Positions 44,731-57,089 of a stretch of DNA of 64,000 nucleotides are shown here, in pieces. The number at the start of each line of letters is the position of its first letter. The first letter of the stretch is position 1. The notes under the pieces are model-generated. The model did no database searches. It had not been told where the DNA came from and worked only from the letters and a program-made list of their open reading frames with translations. The translations under genes were made by a program, and so were the position numbers. Source of the DNA: Volutella citrinella (lineage: Eukaryota; Ascomycota; Sordariomycetes; Hypocreales; Nectriaceae); assembly GCA_034401135.1 (NCBI GenBank), contig JAWZSP010000003.1, positions 4,898,001 to 4,962,000 on the forward strand. Direction: 5' to 3'.

Positions 44731-46766
44731 ATGACGTGCGCCAATTCCTGCGATACCGGCGCCGGCGGAGGGTGCGGCTCCGCCAAACATTGCAACGGCA
44801 ATGGCAACGGCAACGGCAGGCTCGTCGACATCGAGGACTGCCGCTCCGAGCTCGAGACACTGCGCGCCCGCACCAAGGAGCTCGAGGCCGAGATTGCCAG
44901 ACGCACCGCTGCGCCGTACGGCGAGAAGGGCCTCCGGTCCGCCTCGTGGTTCCGCAGAACTGATGTAGGTTGGGACAAGAGAGCGCGCGTCGTGTGAATG
45001 AATGTTGCGTTAATGCCGTCTTTGACCAGGGCCACGGAATGCGCAGCGCCTACATGGACCGCTTCCTCAACTACGGCCTGACCATGGAGGAGCTGACGTC
45101 GGGCAAGCCCATCATCGGCATCGCCCAGTCCGGGTCTGATATCGCGCCGTGCAACCGCCACCACCTCCAATTAGCCCATCGCGTGCGCGACGGCATCAGG
45201 GACGCCGGCGGCATCCCGCTCGAGTTCCCCATCCACCCCATCCAGGAGACGCTGCGTAGACCGACGCCGACGCTGGACCGGAACCTGCTGTACCTGGGGC
45301 TGGTCGAGCTGCTGCATGCGTACCCCTTTGACGGCGTCGTGCTGCTGACGGGCTGCGACAAGACGGCGCCAGGCTGTCTCATGGCGGCGGCGACGATGAA
45401 CATCCCCAGCATCGCCCTCAACGTCGGGCCCATGCTCAACGGCCACTGGAAAGGCAAGAGGGCCGGCAGCGGCATGATCCACTGGATGGCCCGCGACGAG
45501 CACGTGGCGGGCAAGATCGATAACAAGGAGGTGGTCGAGGCCATCACGGACGCGGTGCAGTCGGTCGGCCACTGCAACACCATGGGCACGGCGTCGACCA
45601 TGAACGCGCTGGCCGAGGCGCTGGGCATGCAGCTGCCCGGGACGGCGTCGATCCCCGCGGCGTATCGCGAGCGAGGCCAGGCTGCCTACAGGACGGGTCA
45701 GCGGATCGTCGAGATGGTGTGGAAGGACCTGAAGCCGTCCGACATCATGACGCGCGAGGCGTTTGAGAATGCCATTGTGGTCAACAGCGCCATCGGCGGC
45801 AGCACAAACGCGCCCATTCATCTCAACGCCATCGCCAAGCACCTAGGCGTGCCGCTGGATCTGGATGATTGGGACCGGCTGGGCCACGCGGTGCCGCTGC
45901 TGCTGAACATGCAGCCGGCGGGCGAGATGCTCGGCGAGGAGTATCACCGCGCGGGTAGCCTGCCGGCCGTCATGGCGGAGCTGGTGGCGGCGGGCGCGCT
46001 GCCTCATCCAGAGGCGCTGACGTGCAACGGGCGCAGCATCCGGGAGAATGTCGAGGGCAAGTTCACGACGGACCGGGAGACCATCAGGCCATATAGCAAG
46101 CCGCTGGTGAAGGAGGCCGGGTTCTTGCACCTGACGGGGACGCTGTTCGACTCGGCCATTATGAAGACGTCAGTCATCTCGCCCAGCTTCCGACAGCGGT
46201 TCCTCTCGGACCCAGACGACCCCAACGCCTTCGAGTCGCCCCTGGCCGTCTTCAACGGGCGCGACGACTTCGAGGCGCGCATCGCCACGGCGCCTGTGGA
46301 CGAGCGCACCGTGCTGGTGATGCGCGGGGTAGGCCCCCTGGGGTACCCCGGGGCGGCCGAGGTGGTCAACATGTACCCGCCCCCGCAGCTGCTCCGGCGC
46401 AACGTGCTGGAGCTCCCTTGCATCGGCGACGGGCGGCAATCCGGCACGTCAGGCTCGCCGTCGATCCTCAACGCGTGCCCTGAGGCGGCCGACGGCGGCA
46501 ACCTGGCCCTGATACGAGACGGCGACAGGCTAAGGATCGACCTGGCCAAGCGCCGCGTCGACGTGCTGCTGTCCGAGGAAGAGCTTGAGGGGCGACGCGC
46601 CGCGCTAGAGGCCGCGGGCGGGTTCAAGACGCCCGAGAGCCACACGCCGTGGCAGGATCTGTTCCGCCGGGAAGTCGGCACGCTTAGCGAGGGCATGGTG
46701 ATGAGGCGGGCGGTAAGGTTTCAGCGCATCGCCCAGAACTACCCGCCGCCACGGGACAATCACTAG
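44731..46766 (+). CDS. IlvD/Edd-family aldonate (xylonate/arabonate-type) dehydratase
   Basis: Iron-sulfur dehydratase that removes water from a sugar acid to give a 2-keto-3-deoxy acid. Two exons, 44731-44964 and 45030-46766, give 656 aa. Three cysteines expected to bind the [2Fe-2S] cluster are present: C119 in APCNRH, C187 in TGCDKTAPG and C260 in [10 protein letters not shown], with spacing like characterised pentonate dehydratases. [11 protein letters not shown] near residue 550 carries the family's catalytic serine. The sequence is closer to bacterial xylonate/arabonate dehydratases than to the branched-chain enzyme Ilv3, and there is no mitochondrial presequence. Residues 1-78 are an extra N-terminal part: Cys- and Gly/Asn-rich (GNGNGNG), then a short coiled coil ([18 protein letters not shown]). 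The substrate is inferred, not shown. Confidence 0.85.
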
Positions 46767-49525
46767 GGATTTGATCACTGCCAATCACTAGTACGGTAGG
46801 CAGTCACTAGGGCGGCCAGAACAAAATGGGATGGAATCACTGGCTATGGATGAGCGAGGATGGTGAGGAGGATGAACGGACCAGCTAAAAATATGCCCTG
46901 CGCCTGCGCCACTGCTGTATAAGAGTATTAATCAGACAATCCTGCCCGCCACACTTGTCCATCGCATCGAATCCTTCCGTCTGCTTCCTCCGGCTCATTC
47001 TCTAGCGACCTGGAGCCGTGCGGGGGAATGAGCACCGAGAGGGGTTCGCCATGGGGAAATGAGGAGAAGCATAATCTCTCACCTCGCTCCGCCGCGTCAT
47101 ATGGCGGCATTCTCGTAGCACACCCACCAGCATCTTGTCAAATCTCAACGCTAAATGTCATTGTACAGTCCTACCGCACACGGCTCCGCAACGGATGCAA
47201 CTTCTGCCCTCCGAGCCCCGGTCACAGTGAGCAACGGGCGCTTCACCGTCGCCGGGGGGGGTTGACTCGGCCTCGCCTCGACCAAGACTCGACCAACCAA
47301 GTGCCGTGACGAAAAACTACCGGTCGGGATATTTGATAGTTGGGGGAAGCGAAAAGCGGGCCGACGAATAAACGGCCGTTCTAGAGCCCTTCTGGAGCCC
47401 TTCTGGAGCCCCCCCGTTCTTCTAGGGTGTTACTGGTCGTATTTTCTACTCGGGAACGGCACGTCTGAAGCCGCACGTTCGCGGACCTCGCTCCCAGTTG
47501 GTCCAACGCCAACTCTCGCACAGACTCAACAACTCATTTTAATGGATCACACGTTCATGGAGGGTGATTTGGGTCATGTAATTGAGTTATGTGATGCTCA
47601 CCCGAGATAAGTTGCCGCCGCCAAGCCGGGGTTTGCATGTCCCTTGAAGTTCCGCATGGTGAGCTAGCCACCCGGGTCATTCCTTAAGGTGAGCAATCGG
47701 GATCTCAGGCGATGGCTTTTGTGGATAATGGCCTGAGCAGTATCATGCATTTGGCGTCATACAAACGGCAAGGCGTAGTGGCTTGCTCCTCAGCGAGAGT
47801 CTGGACTATGGGATCGAAGGGCGAGACAACATGAATCATTGATGTCAGGAAGAGTCACAACGCCTCACAGGATCGGAGCTGAACTGATGCACGATTTGAA
47901 AATCCGGGCATCAGCACCACTTTTATGAAAATAGCGCAACTTGCCACCTGAAGAGGCAAAACACACGCGCTGCCAGCATCCTACAAGCGAGCCTTCAGCG
48001 TGGCTGAGGAACTGCAGCATTGCTACTGTTGGTGCTCGCCCTGGGAGTGAAACATCACACCAAACCCGCCTCAGCCGCCCTTGCAATTCTAGAACCCGCC
48101 CACTCACCGTGAGAGACTCCACAGCAGACGGGGGGGGGAGGGAGGGGATTTTCAAGCAAGCGAAGCACGGTTCAGCAATCAGTACCCTTTTTACCTCATG
48201 GGACTGGGGCAATGTCGCGAAAACAGCGGGGGGAGTCGGTCCTTCTTCCCCACAAGTGCGCCCGTTGAAGGAGTGTCAGCCTGGTCTATGCGTTTTAGCA
48301 TCTCCGTGGGCGAGAAACCCGGACGGTTTTCGACGAGACAGACATGACGTTGGTCTGATGGGGTTTGTAAATCAGCCGTTTGCCGACTTGGCAGGGGCGG
48401 CGGTCAAACCCGGGTGGCTAGACGTCTTCTAGAAGGAGAAGCTGAGTGTTGCAAAGTTCCCGTTTCGAGTGCTGGATAGGCAATGACAGGGCGGCTCAAC
48501 AGGTGGGTGTGGATGCGGTGGGTGGGAACGCGACTCATTTGCAGGGCCAACGGTGGTCCGCGCCCATACACCATCTGGTTTACTAACGCAACTGGGTGAC
48601 GAGGGGCGCGGGTTACTCCAACCAGGGAGGATCGTCAGGCGCGGTGACTAGGGCGTCTTAGAGTTTCGCTAGCAGGCAAAAGGACATGGGCCGGGGGGTG
48701 GCCAACGCCAACCACCACACCAACATCCTACTTGGTCATCAAGGTCATCCCATCATGTGCAGATCTCCGACGGGCTCTCCGCGGGGAACCACACACTTCC
48801 TTCGTTCGACGCTTGGGGGCTGTCCATGTCCAGGCCCCAACAGAGCAAGGGAAGGCCCAGTGGGTGTGCCATCCCCACACAGCTTGTCAGGCTCAGGGGG
48901 CGGGTTGTTTTCGTTTACTCCGCACCGTTGGATGGTTTAGGTATTTAGGTAGTAGATTAACAATTAACCAGCTGCTGTATTCGGTTAGATATTCCCCGCA
49001 TCAGACACGGGCAAAACTCGTGCCGGACTGCTAGCTGATGCCTCCCCCCCATGGGAAGGGAAGTGGGAGGGAGGGGATTCCACCAGTTCCCACTGCCCTC
49101 TCTCTGTGTGGCCTCCTCCTCCTCGCTTTCCCCCGCGACGAGGCCCGCCCCCCCCGACCCGACGCTGAGGAGACTAGTCACGGAATCCCCCAAAACGTAA
49201 ATCCAAGCAAGGTTGGTACGTAACAGCAGCCACTGTATTCCTGCCTGGGGAAAAATACAATCTTAAAAATAAGTCTCTTTTTATTCTCTCTGTTTAGTGG
49301 GGAATTTGAGGGGAAGACAACTTAACCCAGACCTCCATTGTTGGTATATAAACCTCCAGCCCTGCCCAGACTGTGCCCAGCATACCAAGACCGCCACTCC
49401 CGCAGTCGAGCCTTGGCAGCAACACTCTCACACACTCATCTCCCCCCCCTCTCTACTCCAATTCTCTTCCCCCTCTTCGCCAAGTCTTTTCTTCTTTTCT
49501 TCGCTGTTATTGCCAAGCCTTCACA
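46767..49525. other. 2.8-kb intergenic region, no supported gene
   Basis: I find no coding frame with family features. Three 11-bp tandem units (TTCTAGAGCCC, then TTCTGGAGCCC twice) lie at 47379-47411. The transporter promoter has a TATA box GGTATATAAA at 49343-49352, about 175 nt before the start, and a CT-rich leader. Confidence 0.5.
49343..49352 (+). promoter_or_regulatory. TATA box of the sugar transporter gene
   Basis: GGTATATAAA lies about 175 nt before the ATG at 49526 and is followed by pyrimidine-rich leader sequence. Confidence 0.55.
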
Positions 49526-51447
49526 ATGGCGGGCGGTGCTGCGATCAATATTTTCAAGCTCGGTAAGAGCGGTCTCCCCAAGGAGACTCTCAACTGGCGA
49601 CTGTGGTTTGCAGTCTTCGCCTTTGGTCTCCTTGGCGCCGCTCGTGGTGTCGACGAGGGTCTGATTACTGGTGTTTTCAACTCGCACGCTTTCAAGAAGC
49701 AGCTCGGTATCGACTCCCTCAGCAAGGCCGATCTGGCCGGTGTCAAGGGCAATGTCTCCTCCATGGTTCAGCTCGGCAGTGTTGCCGGTTCTCTCTTGTA
49801 AGGCTTGATACTTTCTAGTGCTGCGAGAGACTTGCGCTTACAGAATCCTCAGTGCCTTCATCGTCTGCGATAAGTGGGGTCGAATCGTCGCCACGGTAAA
49901 TACCACCATCAACACTACAGCTTCCGGCCCCGATACTAACAAAAACTACAGCGTCAACTCTGTGTGCTATGGCTCGTCGGAATCGCCATCATGATGGGCA
50001 ACAACGGAAGCATGGCTGCGGTTTACATTGGTCGATTCATTGCTGGTATCGGTATTGGCGAGACTGTCGTCGTCGGCCCCGTCTACCTCTCCGAGATTGC
50101 CCCCGCGCCCATTCGAGGTCTCTGCACCTGCGCCTTTACCGGTTCCGTCTACCTTGGCATCCTGATGGCCTACTTCGCCAACTGGGGAGCTGAGATGAAC
50201 TTGGGCGATACCTATGCTCGATGGGTATGTGGACCACTGCGCCCTTCGACAAGCCAATAACGGCCGCTAACGTGTGATTCCTGCAGGGCCTTCCTACTTC
50301 CGTCCACCTGATGTTCGCCGGCATCATCTTCGGTCTTACATTCTTCCAGCTTGAGTCTCCCCGCCACCTTGTCCAGGTTGGCAAGCGTGAGGAGGCTCTG
50401 GAGGCTCTTTGCAAGCTCCGAGGCCTGCCCGCCGACCACGTAAGTGCCGAAAAGTGTCCAAGCGCGACGATTGTGTTGTTAACCATGGCATAGCCCTATG
50501 TTCTCGACGAGATCTCCGCCATCGATGTCTCTTACCAGGAGGAGCAGGAGGCTACCCTCGGCATGGGCTGGAAGGGAGTTCTCAAGGAGTGCTTCGTCAA
50601 CAAGTCCAACGCCTACCGACTCGGTCTCACCAACATGGCCCAGCTTCTTGCCTGTTTCTCCGGTGGCTCTGCCATTACCGTCTATGCCCCTGATCTGTTC
50701 GCCCTAGTCGGTATCACCGGTCGCCAGCAGTCGCTCTTCAGCTCCGTCGTCTTCGGTATCGTCAAGTTCGTCTCCGCCGTCATCTGCGCCCTGTTCCTTG
50801 TCGACATGGCCGGCCGAAAGCGCTCTCTCATCTACGGCATTGTCCTCCAGGCCCTCTCCCTGCTGTACATTGGCGTTTTCCTCAACGTTGTCCCTGTCGC
50901 CAACAACCCGAAGTTCAAGCCTACCAAGGGTCAGAGCATGGCTTCCGAGGCCGCTATTGCCATGATCTACATCTCCGGCGCTGGTTGGGCTCTCGGCTGG
51001 AACAGTGGACAGTACCTTCTCTCTTCGGAGCTCTTCCCTCTCCGCATCCGTGCCATCTGCTCCTCCATCACCATGTGCATGCACTTCATCGGACAGTACT
51101 CCGTCAACAAAGCGCTTCCCAACATGCTTCTGGAGGATGGCGGACTCACCCCGCAAGGCACATTTTATTTCTTTACTGCAGTCACGTATGATCCCCTTTC
51201 CATGACATTATTTACGAGGGACTTGCTAACAAACTCTTCTAGTGTCATTGGCGGCATCTGGGTGTGGCTTTGCGTCCCCGAGGCGGCCGGCCGAAGCCTG
51301 GAGAGCATCGACAAGCTATTCGAGCTGCCTTGGTACAAGATCGGTCTCCACGGCCAGAAGTTCGCCGAGGAGTGGGACCGCGAGCAGGAGGAGATCCGCG
51401 AGAACGAGAAGAGCGGCACCGTTGCTGTGCACCGGGAAAACGCTTAA
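49526..51447 (+). CDS. MFS sugar-porter family transporter (quinate/galacturonate-permease-like)
   Basis: Plasma-membrane proton-coupled sugar carrier of 548 aa, six exons: 49526-49797, 49844-49895, 49952-50224, 50287-50439, 50494-51185 and 51243-51447. Sugar-porter signatures are present: GVDEGLITGVF in helix 1, DKWGRIVATRQ (the D/R-G-R motif after helix 2), GRFIAGIGIGETVVVGPVYLSE, ESPRHLV before the central loop, DMAGRKRSL after helix 8, and PEAAGRSLESID after the last helix. The protein resembles the quinate/galacturonate group of sugar porters more than hexose carriers, but substrate cannot be fixed by eye. It follows the dehydratase on the same strand at a distance of 2.8 kb, and a Zn2Cys6 gene ends 295 bp downstream, convergent to it. 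Confidence 0.85.
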
Positions 51448-51741
51448 ATGCGTGCGGCGCCTGGCGGTCTATTCAATAGACCAGGCTACCACACGAGTGA
51501 AGGCATTGTCAATCTAAGGGCTTCACAGATTCTAGAACATTGGGCAGCGCATAGATGATTGTATGACCATGACGAAGTTGATAGATTGGTGAAATGGCAG
51601 ACAAGGCGTTCACGTGATAAGCCGCCCCCACCCCCCGCCTTCGGCGACGCCGTTGCCCCGCTCTTGCGCATTCGCCCCACAAATCAAGCGCAGATGCCTA
51701 AATGGGTAATTCCTGCATGTAGAATCTGAACCATCGTCAGG

Positions 51742-54162
51742 CTATTGGCCATGGCCGTCCTGATTGGAGAACCCCAGGCTGGCTAGGAAGTAGAGCGCCT
51801 GAAACTGGGCGGTATCAGACTGGGGAAAGTCGACGGCATTACTCATACGGGCGCCGGAGAAGGCGCCGGTTGACATGTAGGGGGGCCAGAACCCATTTAA
51901 TCCGCGGACAAGATCTGATGCTTCTCCGTATGAGCCACCACTGAAGGCTAGTAATGACTCATCTAGTATTTCCGGGCGTGACTGGTGAGGGGTAAAGATA
52001 TTTCCCTCACTGACAGCTGCACTTGGAAGTACAGTCGGGCTCAGATTGGTGTTGAGCTGTGAAGCATCACCTTCCGGCGTGTCCTCTTCCCGACGGTGGG
52101 TGGCGGCATTAGCATAATTGTCCTGAGTCTCCATCTGAGGCTCCAGATGGTTCAAGATGTCCATGAAGAAGTTTTTAATCCATCGAGCCAGAACGTAGAC
52201 TGGTTCAAATTGCTTTAGAGCCAGGAGCCCTGGCCGGATCTTGGCCAGGACCTGGTCTCGTGTGGACGGAGATATGCCTCCATCAGCCACGACAACGGTC
52301 ATGGATGAGAACAAGGCAGAAACACTGTTTTTGGGTGAGCCAGAGAGATGGGTGTAATATGGGCACAACCAACTCACTAAATCATGGGGAAATGCTCAGG
52401 CGTTGAGTACAGAAGTGAATCATCCACTAGACAGAAGATCTGCTTTGCTGCGTCGAGGAGGATATCGCCCTCTCCCGGCTCGCAATCTTGAATCTGCAGT
52501 CGTTGATGGAAATTGTTCACGTAGTAGCTAGCACTATCAGTATTGAGAAGTCGGGAGGACATCGGCATGGCACCTACTAGTAGCACACCTTCAAGGTGAG
52601 GCTCAGGTGATGGGTACCGCCAGAGTAGTTCAGACCTTGGGCATTATTGTACCACGATTGAAACGTGTGGTGTACATCCTGAGCAGTCGCTTTGCGTCTG
52701 GAGGGATCTCGACTGGAGAGGAGCCTCTGAGGAGAAAAGTAGCAAAAGTACAAATGCGCCGCTATATGGTCAGTCTTGCACTTTGTCTTCGACGTAGGCG
52801 CTTACCAGTTCTATTGAGTTCTACTTGAGATATGATATACTGCGCTGTCTCGGTCGAGTCATCGGGGAAGTCATCCAATGTGAGCTCCTCGATGTCGTAG
52901 TCCAGGTCGTTGATGATAGTAGGAGCGCCGACCGAAAACGAAATCTGCCGGTCTCGAATCTACAAACCAGGTCAGCGTGCGTATTACAAGACGTAAAAAG
53001 CCCACCAACATAAAAGCACCACCATATGCGTTTCCAGCGTGACCTTTCCCCTTGCGGCATTCTGCTATTCTTGGTGCTCCGGTGGTAGCCCAGGCATTGG
53101 GCGGATCGAATGGCCGCAGCAAGCCACCAGTGTGAGTCGCGGTACGTGTTTGGGCTGCCGAACCAGTAATGCAAGAGGTAGGAAGTCAGAACCATGTCAG
53201 TCCGATCCGAGTCCGAGTCCTTGTCAAAAGAAGCGCTAGCCTTAGTGAACAAGTCGTTGTTGGCTTCCCATCGGGAGGAGTAGCCCATGAGATGCAGAAT
53301 CTGGACGTCGCAATGGATGGACGCGACGAAGAGGACACCTCGCAAAAGTGTACCGGACACTGTTTCCTCGTGCAACGATGTGAACGACTCTCTGTCAACG
53401 ATGGGACAAAAGACATGGAATCGCTCAAAGTAGACATGGATAAGGCGGTCGATGAGAGCCCGGCTTGGGAGGCCAGAGAAGTCCGTCTTGCGCTGCGGGC
53501 GACGTAGTCTCGTTTGGCCATGCTCTCGCTGCGTGTCTCGTGAGGCCTTTTGGAGCGTCTCGTTGCACTCGTCCATGGATCGATGGAAATCGGCATGTCC
53601 AGGGATAAACAGCCTCATTACATAGGACGCATACCAGCTCTCTCCCACGGCCCCGGGGTTCATGGAGCGATGATGTGACGGCGGCTGCGGTCGGGAGTCA
53701 TCAAGGCGCTGAGTAGCCGGCTGAGGCCCGCTGTCATGGGCCGTGAGCGCTCCATCCGCGGGGACAGATGGCGAGCATTCGCCTTCCGCTTGAACAACTT
53801 GCTGCCCGAGGCTAGTACTTGGAGTTGGCGGGAGCGTTCGTGTGTCGGGCGCTTCTTCACGCTGACCGACCTGTTCACGCGCCTCGGACGCGGTAGGTGA
53901 ACGGACATATTGTCCATTGAGACCTCTACAGCAAACAGTGAGCGGATGAGGCCAATCACGAAGCCAGTGGCACCCACCTTTTACGTCTGGACTGGATGAG
54001 CCGGCAGTGTGCGTGATTGTTGCTCTTTTTGCATTCGGAGCATGGGACCCCGGTGATCCAACCGTCACATTTTGTGCGTCGCCTATTGCAGCGTTCGCAT
54101 GCATTGCCTCTCCGAGGACGGTGAGCTGCAGGTGGTGTCATGGGCACGAACTGGTCTGCCAT
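51742..54162 (-). CDS. Zn(II)2Cys6 transcription factor
   Basis: Nuclear regulator of 720 aa. On the minus strand I join 54162-53978, 53925-53010, 52959-52806, 52761-52587, 52527-52378 and 52324-51742. The zinc cluster is C22, C25, C32, C41, C44 and C53, with wide loops (CX2CX6CX8CX2CX8C). The fungal_trans region is about 230-480, with HVYFERFHVFCPIVDRESF, SYLLHYWFGSPN and RWKRIWWCFYIRDRQIS. The exon 4-5 junction is the least certain: the frame requires a donor GTGCTA at 52586, which is weak, and alternatives in the same 60 bp are possible. The C-terminal 190 residues are low-complexity and acidic. The gene sits next to the sugar porter and may regulate it; nothing in the promoter proves this. 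Confidence 0.78.
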
Positions 54163-54784
54163 CGGCAATGGTTTCGGCGATGGACACGCGGGATTAGGAG
54201 AATATTAAGAACGGAGCCGACGTGGGAATGAATGGAGCGGGCGTCACCATTGCCGAACGCCCCGCATTCACCAAGGCGCTAGCCAGTCCCTGTCTCCATC
54301 TCTCCGGCTTTTTGCTTGGTTCGGTGCCGAACCGCGTCCTGGAATCAGGAGAGTGTGGAGAGTCCTGACCCCCGTCGCCGACAATCGCAGAGCAATTTCA
54401 AGAATTTCAAGAGGGCGCAAGGCGGGGCCCCGCACTCTCACCAACCCAGTCATGATCCCTGGAGCTGCCATGCCATATCCAACAGGGAAGATGGAGACGC
54501 TGCGGAAGGGAGAGGTAGCCTAGTGCTTCGTCATAATTAGCACCAAACTGTACGGGACGTAAGCCATGCCCACACACCATTGAAGCTGATCCCACCGCAT
54601 GCTAGCAGGGTGCATCTTCGTGGTCGCCCGCAAGAGTAACTCGTAAAGGGGCCTTGTAACCGCTGGACCAGCAGCCAAGACATCTGGCGCCGGACTACCC
54701 CGCAGGCTATTTTGGCTGAGAGGTACAGTAGGTTCACCTGACACACCACCCGTGCCCTGACCTGACTGCATAGGCGGCCCAGCA
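54163..54784. other. Intergenic region upstream of the regulator
   Basis: Promoter side of the Zn2Cys6 gene. No further gene or clear regulatory repeat is seen before the TTAGGG-like tract begins at 54785. Confidence 0.45.
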
Positions 54785-54902
54785 AGGGTTAGGGTTAGCA
54801 GGTTCAAGGTTAGTATGAGTTAAGGTCAGGTTGGCTAGAGTTAGGCTTACCCCATGTTAGAAAGGTGTTTGGTCAGGATTAGGTTCTAGTACAGGCCTCA
54901 TC
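54785..54902 (+). repeat. TTAGGG-like degenerate repeat, left copy
   Basis: It begins AGGGTTAGGGTTAGCAGGTT and continues with scattered GGTTAG-like units. Its end (54873-54900) matches the reverse complement of the middle copy at about 25 of 29 positions. Confidence 0.65.
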
Positions 54903-55005
54903 AAAGGCACATTTCCTATCAAACCAATAGTGCATCATCACTCAGCCATCATATATTGTTAGAACTGCTACTGGGGGCTCGAAAGTGCTACTACTATCTG
55001 CTCTA

Positions 55006-57044
55006 TCATTCTTTCTCATTCTCAAACGCTTCTACAAGATGTGGGGCGTCTTCCTGTAGAATTGACGCCGGCTCCCAAGCTTCTTGTTCAGATCCAACCC
55101 ATGCGACAAGATACTCGACAACTCCATTACATTCCCGCTTCTTAATAATTACGTCAATATCCCAAGTTTCTATATCATCATCGTCGTCGTCGTCCCCTCC
55201 TCCTCCTCCTTCTTCCTCTTCTTCTTCGCCTTCATGATCCCAACCCCCTTCCCCACAGTCATTGATTCGCTCGATGGAACCGTCATTCTCATCGTCTTGC
55301 CATGGCTCACTCGACTGGGAGTCGCAGATCTCCAAAACCTTCCCATGACCCGGATTCCTGCTTTGACCGTGACATCGGACTCTCTCGACTCCAGATCGTT
55401 GTCGTCGTCCTCACGAATGAAATCACCGACGTCTGATTCATTGCCAAAACTTTCTTCGTCAAAAAACGAGCCCACGTCGTTGGTACTGTAGTCAAGATCG
55501 TCCTCGTCGTCGTCAATGTCCATGGCGTCCACCTCGAGGCGCGCATCGTATGGTCTGGGCGAGATTGCTTCGTTGGCCCACTCAAGCGGAATCTGGATGC
55601 CTGCCACTTGATTCTTCAGGTCCTGGTAAAGACTGTGGTGATAGTTGCTCTTGAAGTAGTTGCTCGACCGAGTCTCAATCAGGATGTTGTTGTCCTCGTC
55701 GATCTGGTCTGCCAGTGTGGTTGACTGCTTCCGCCAACCAGTGCGCATCTGATACCCATGAATTCGATGTGCGACGGCGAACGTCAATGGGTTCCTTATC
55801 TCACTCAGTGTCTAGCCATCAAGACCAACCTATTGACAACTCTGATCCCTCAGGCCTGGACTAGAACCCTAATCCTGGCCTCAACTAACTCTAGCTAACC
55901 CTTCTACTAACCGTGACGTACTACTAACCCTAACTTTTGGACCGCATCACCCACTTGAACTCGGAATCCCCGGCCGCAAGCTTCATGCCGCCAACACATA
56001 CCTGGAGGATGCACTGGAGAAAAATGGTGATCACTGTGTCCTCGGTTGGCCAGTACTAATTACATGCTTTGGTCATCCTGACGAGTCTCTCGTACACCAG
56101 GGCTAGGCATTCAGCCCTGCCCCAGTTGGCGGCCATTGGCTGGGATGGGCAAAATACGGACACCCATCGGATGAACGCGGGAGGCGAACGTTGGTCCAGG
56201 TCTCGATTTCGTCGGTGATTCGGACAATGCGAGACTGTGCCTGTTGCCAATAGAGAGCGACGGCGACTGGAGGGTTGCCTCCTCGCTAGTTGGGACTCAG
56301 TAGTATTGGGCTGCCTGGATGTGGCTTTCCTGAGATTCACTCCTCTTTCAGGAAGTCCAGCTGCTCTGGGCTCACCCTCAGGCTTTCACGAGGCGTCTGT
56401 GTCATGGGCAGCTTGCGACGAATGGAAGCAAGTCGCCGGCAGTCCGACACCAGTTCCTGTCGAATTTGTGACAGCTCTCCCATCGCTTCCAGCTGTCCAG
56501 ACTGGGCATCCGATTGAAGTGCCAGGTATCAGTGATAGTAATCAGACACGTTCAATAGGAACATGGGCAGATGGGTGTGCTTGAGGTAGTTCAATGCCAC
56601 AGATACCATTGCGAGGTTGCCTGGAGCATGGACGAGCGTCTGACCCGATTGATGCAGCCCGATAGAGAAGACGGCACCGATGCTGAGCAGCTTCAGTGGG
56701 TTGAACGACTGTGGCAGAGGATTCACGCGCTTCGAGGTGTATTGATTCAAATACACCATGCCCTGGTCATGCTCAAGCAACTCGGCAGCCCATGTTGTGA
56801 TGGATTGCGCAACGTTGGTCGCCACAAGACGCTGTATACCCGATTTTACCATCACATGTTGGATGTTTCGTATCTCAGCTTTGGCCACCAGACTTACGGG
56901 AGTATTGGTCGTACGGTGTTTCCCAAAGCAGTCATGGCACACACACAAGCCAGACATTGGGTGGAGACTCAAGTCGTCGCACAACGTAATTGCACCACAC
57001 GAGGCACAAGAGGTATATCCTGACCTGACACCCGGTTGTCTCAT
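55006..57044 (-). pseudogene. Decayed multi-exon gene with C-terminal chromodomain
   Basis: Coding-like blocks follow one another on the minus strand. First is a Cys-rich segment (CASCG...CVCHDC), open from 57044 and interrupted by TGA at 56531-56529, after which the frame continues as clear protein (LEAMGELSQIRQELVSDC) to about 56345. Then come YWQQAQSRIVRITDEIETW near 56250, TVITIFLQCILQVCVGGMK near 56010, and a long acidic block from about 55800. A one-base shift near 55346 leads into a chromodomain (WDIDVIIKKR, EYLVAWVGS, AWEPASIL) ending at 55006. Two lesions plus uncertain introns argue for a broken gene. Chromodomains bind methylated histone tails and also occur at the ends of some fungal retro-element integrases, but no transposase or integrase motif is visible. 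Function unknown. Confidence 0.5.
55813..55935 (-). repeat. TTAGGG-like degenerate repeat, middle copy (inverted)
   Basis: On the minus strand it starts GTTAGGGTTAG and runs to CTAG. It lies between two coding-like blocks of the chromodomain gene, so it could be an intron or an insertion. 55817-55874 matches 57175-57232 in inverted orientation at about 48 of 58 positions. Confidence 0.6.
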
Positions 57045-57089
57045 CAGACACTAGGGCATCACTGTATCAGCGGAGGTTTACATCTGGAT

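Noticed and set aside
45171..46696. Several minus-strand frames over the dehydratase
   Set aside because: They are antisense shadows of a GC-rich coding exon; the plus strand carries the iron-sulfur cysteines and catalytic motifs.
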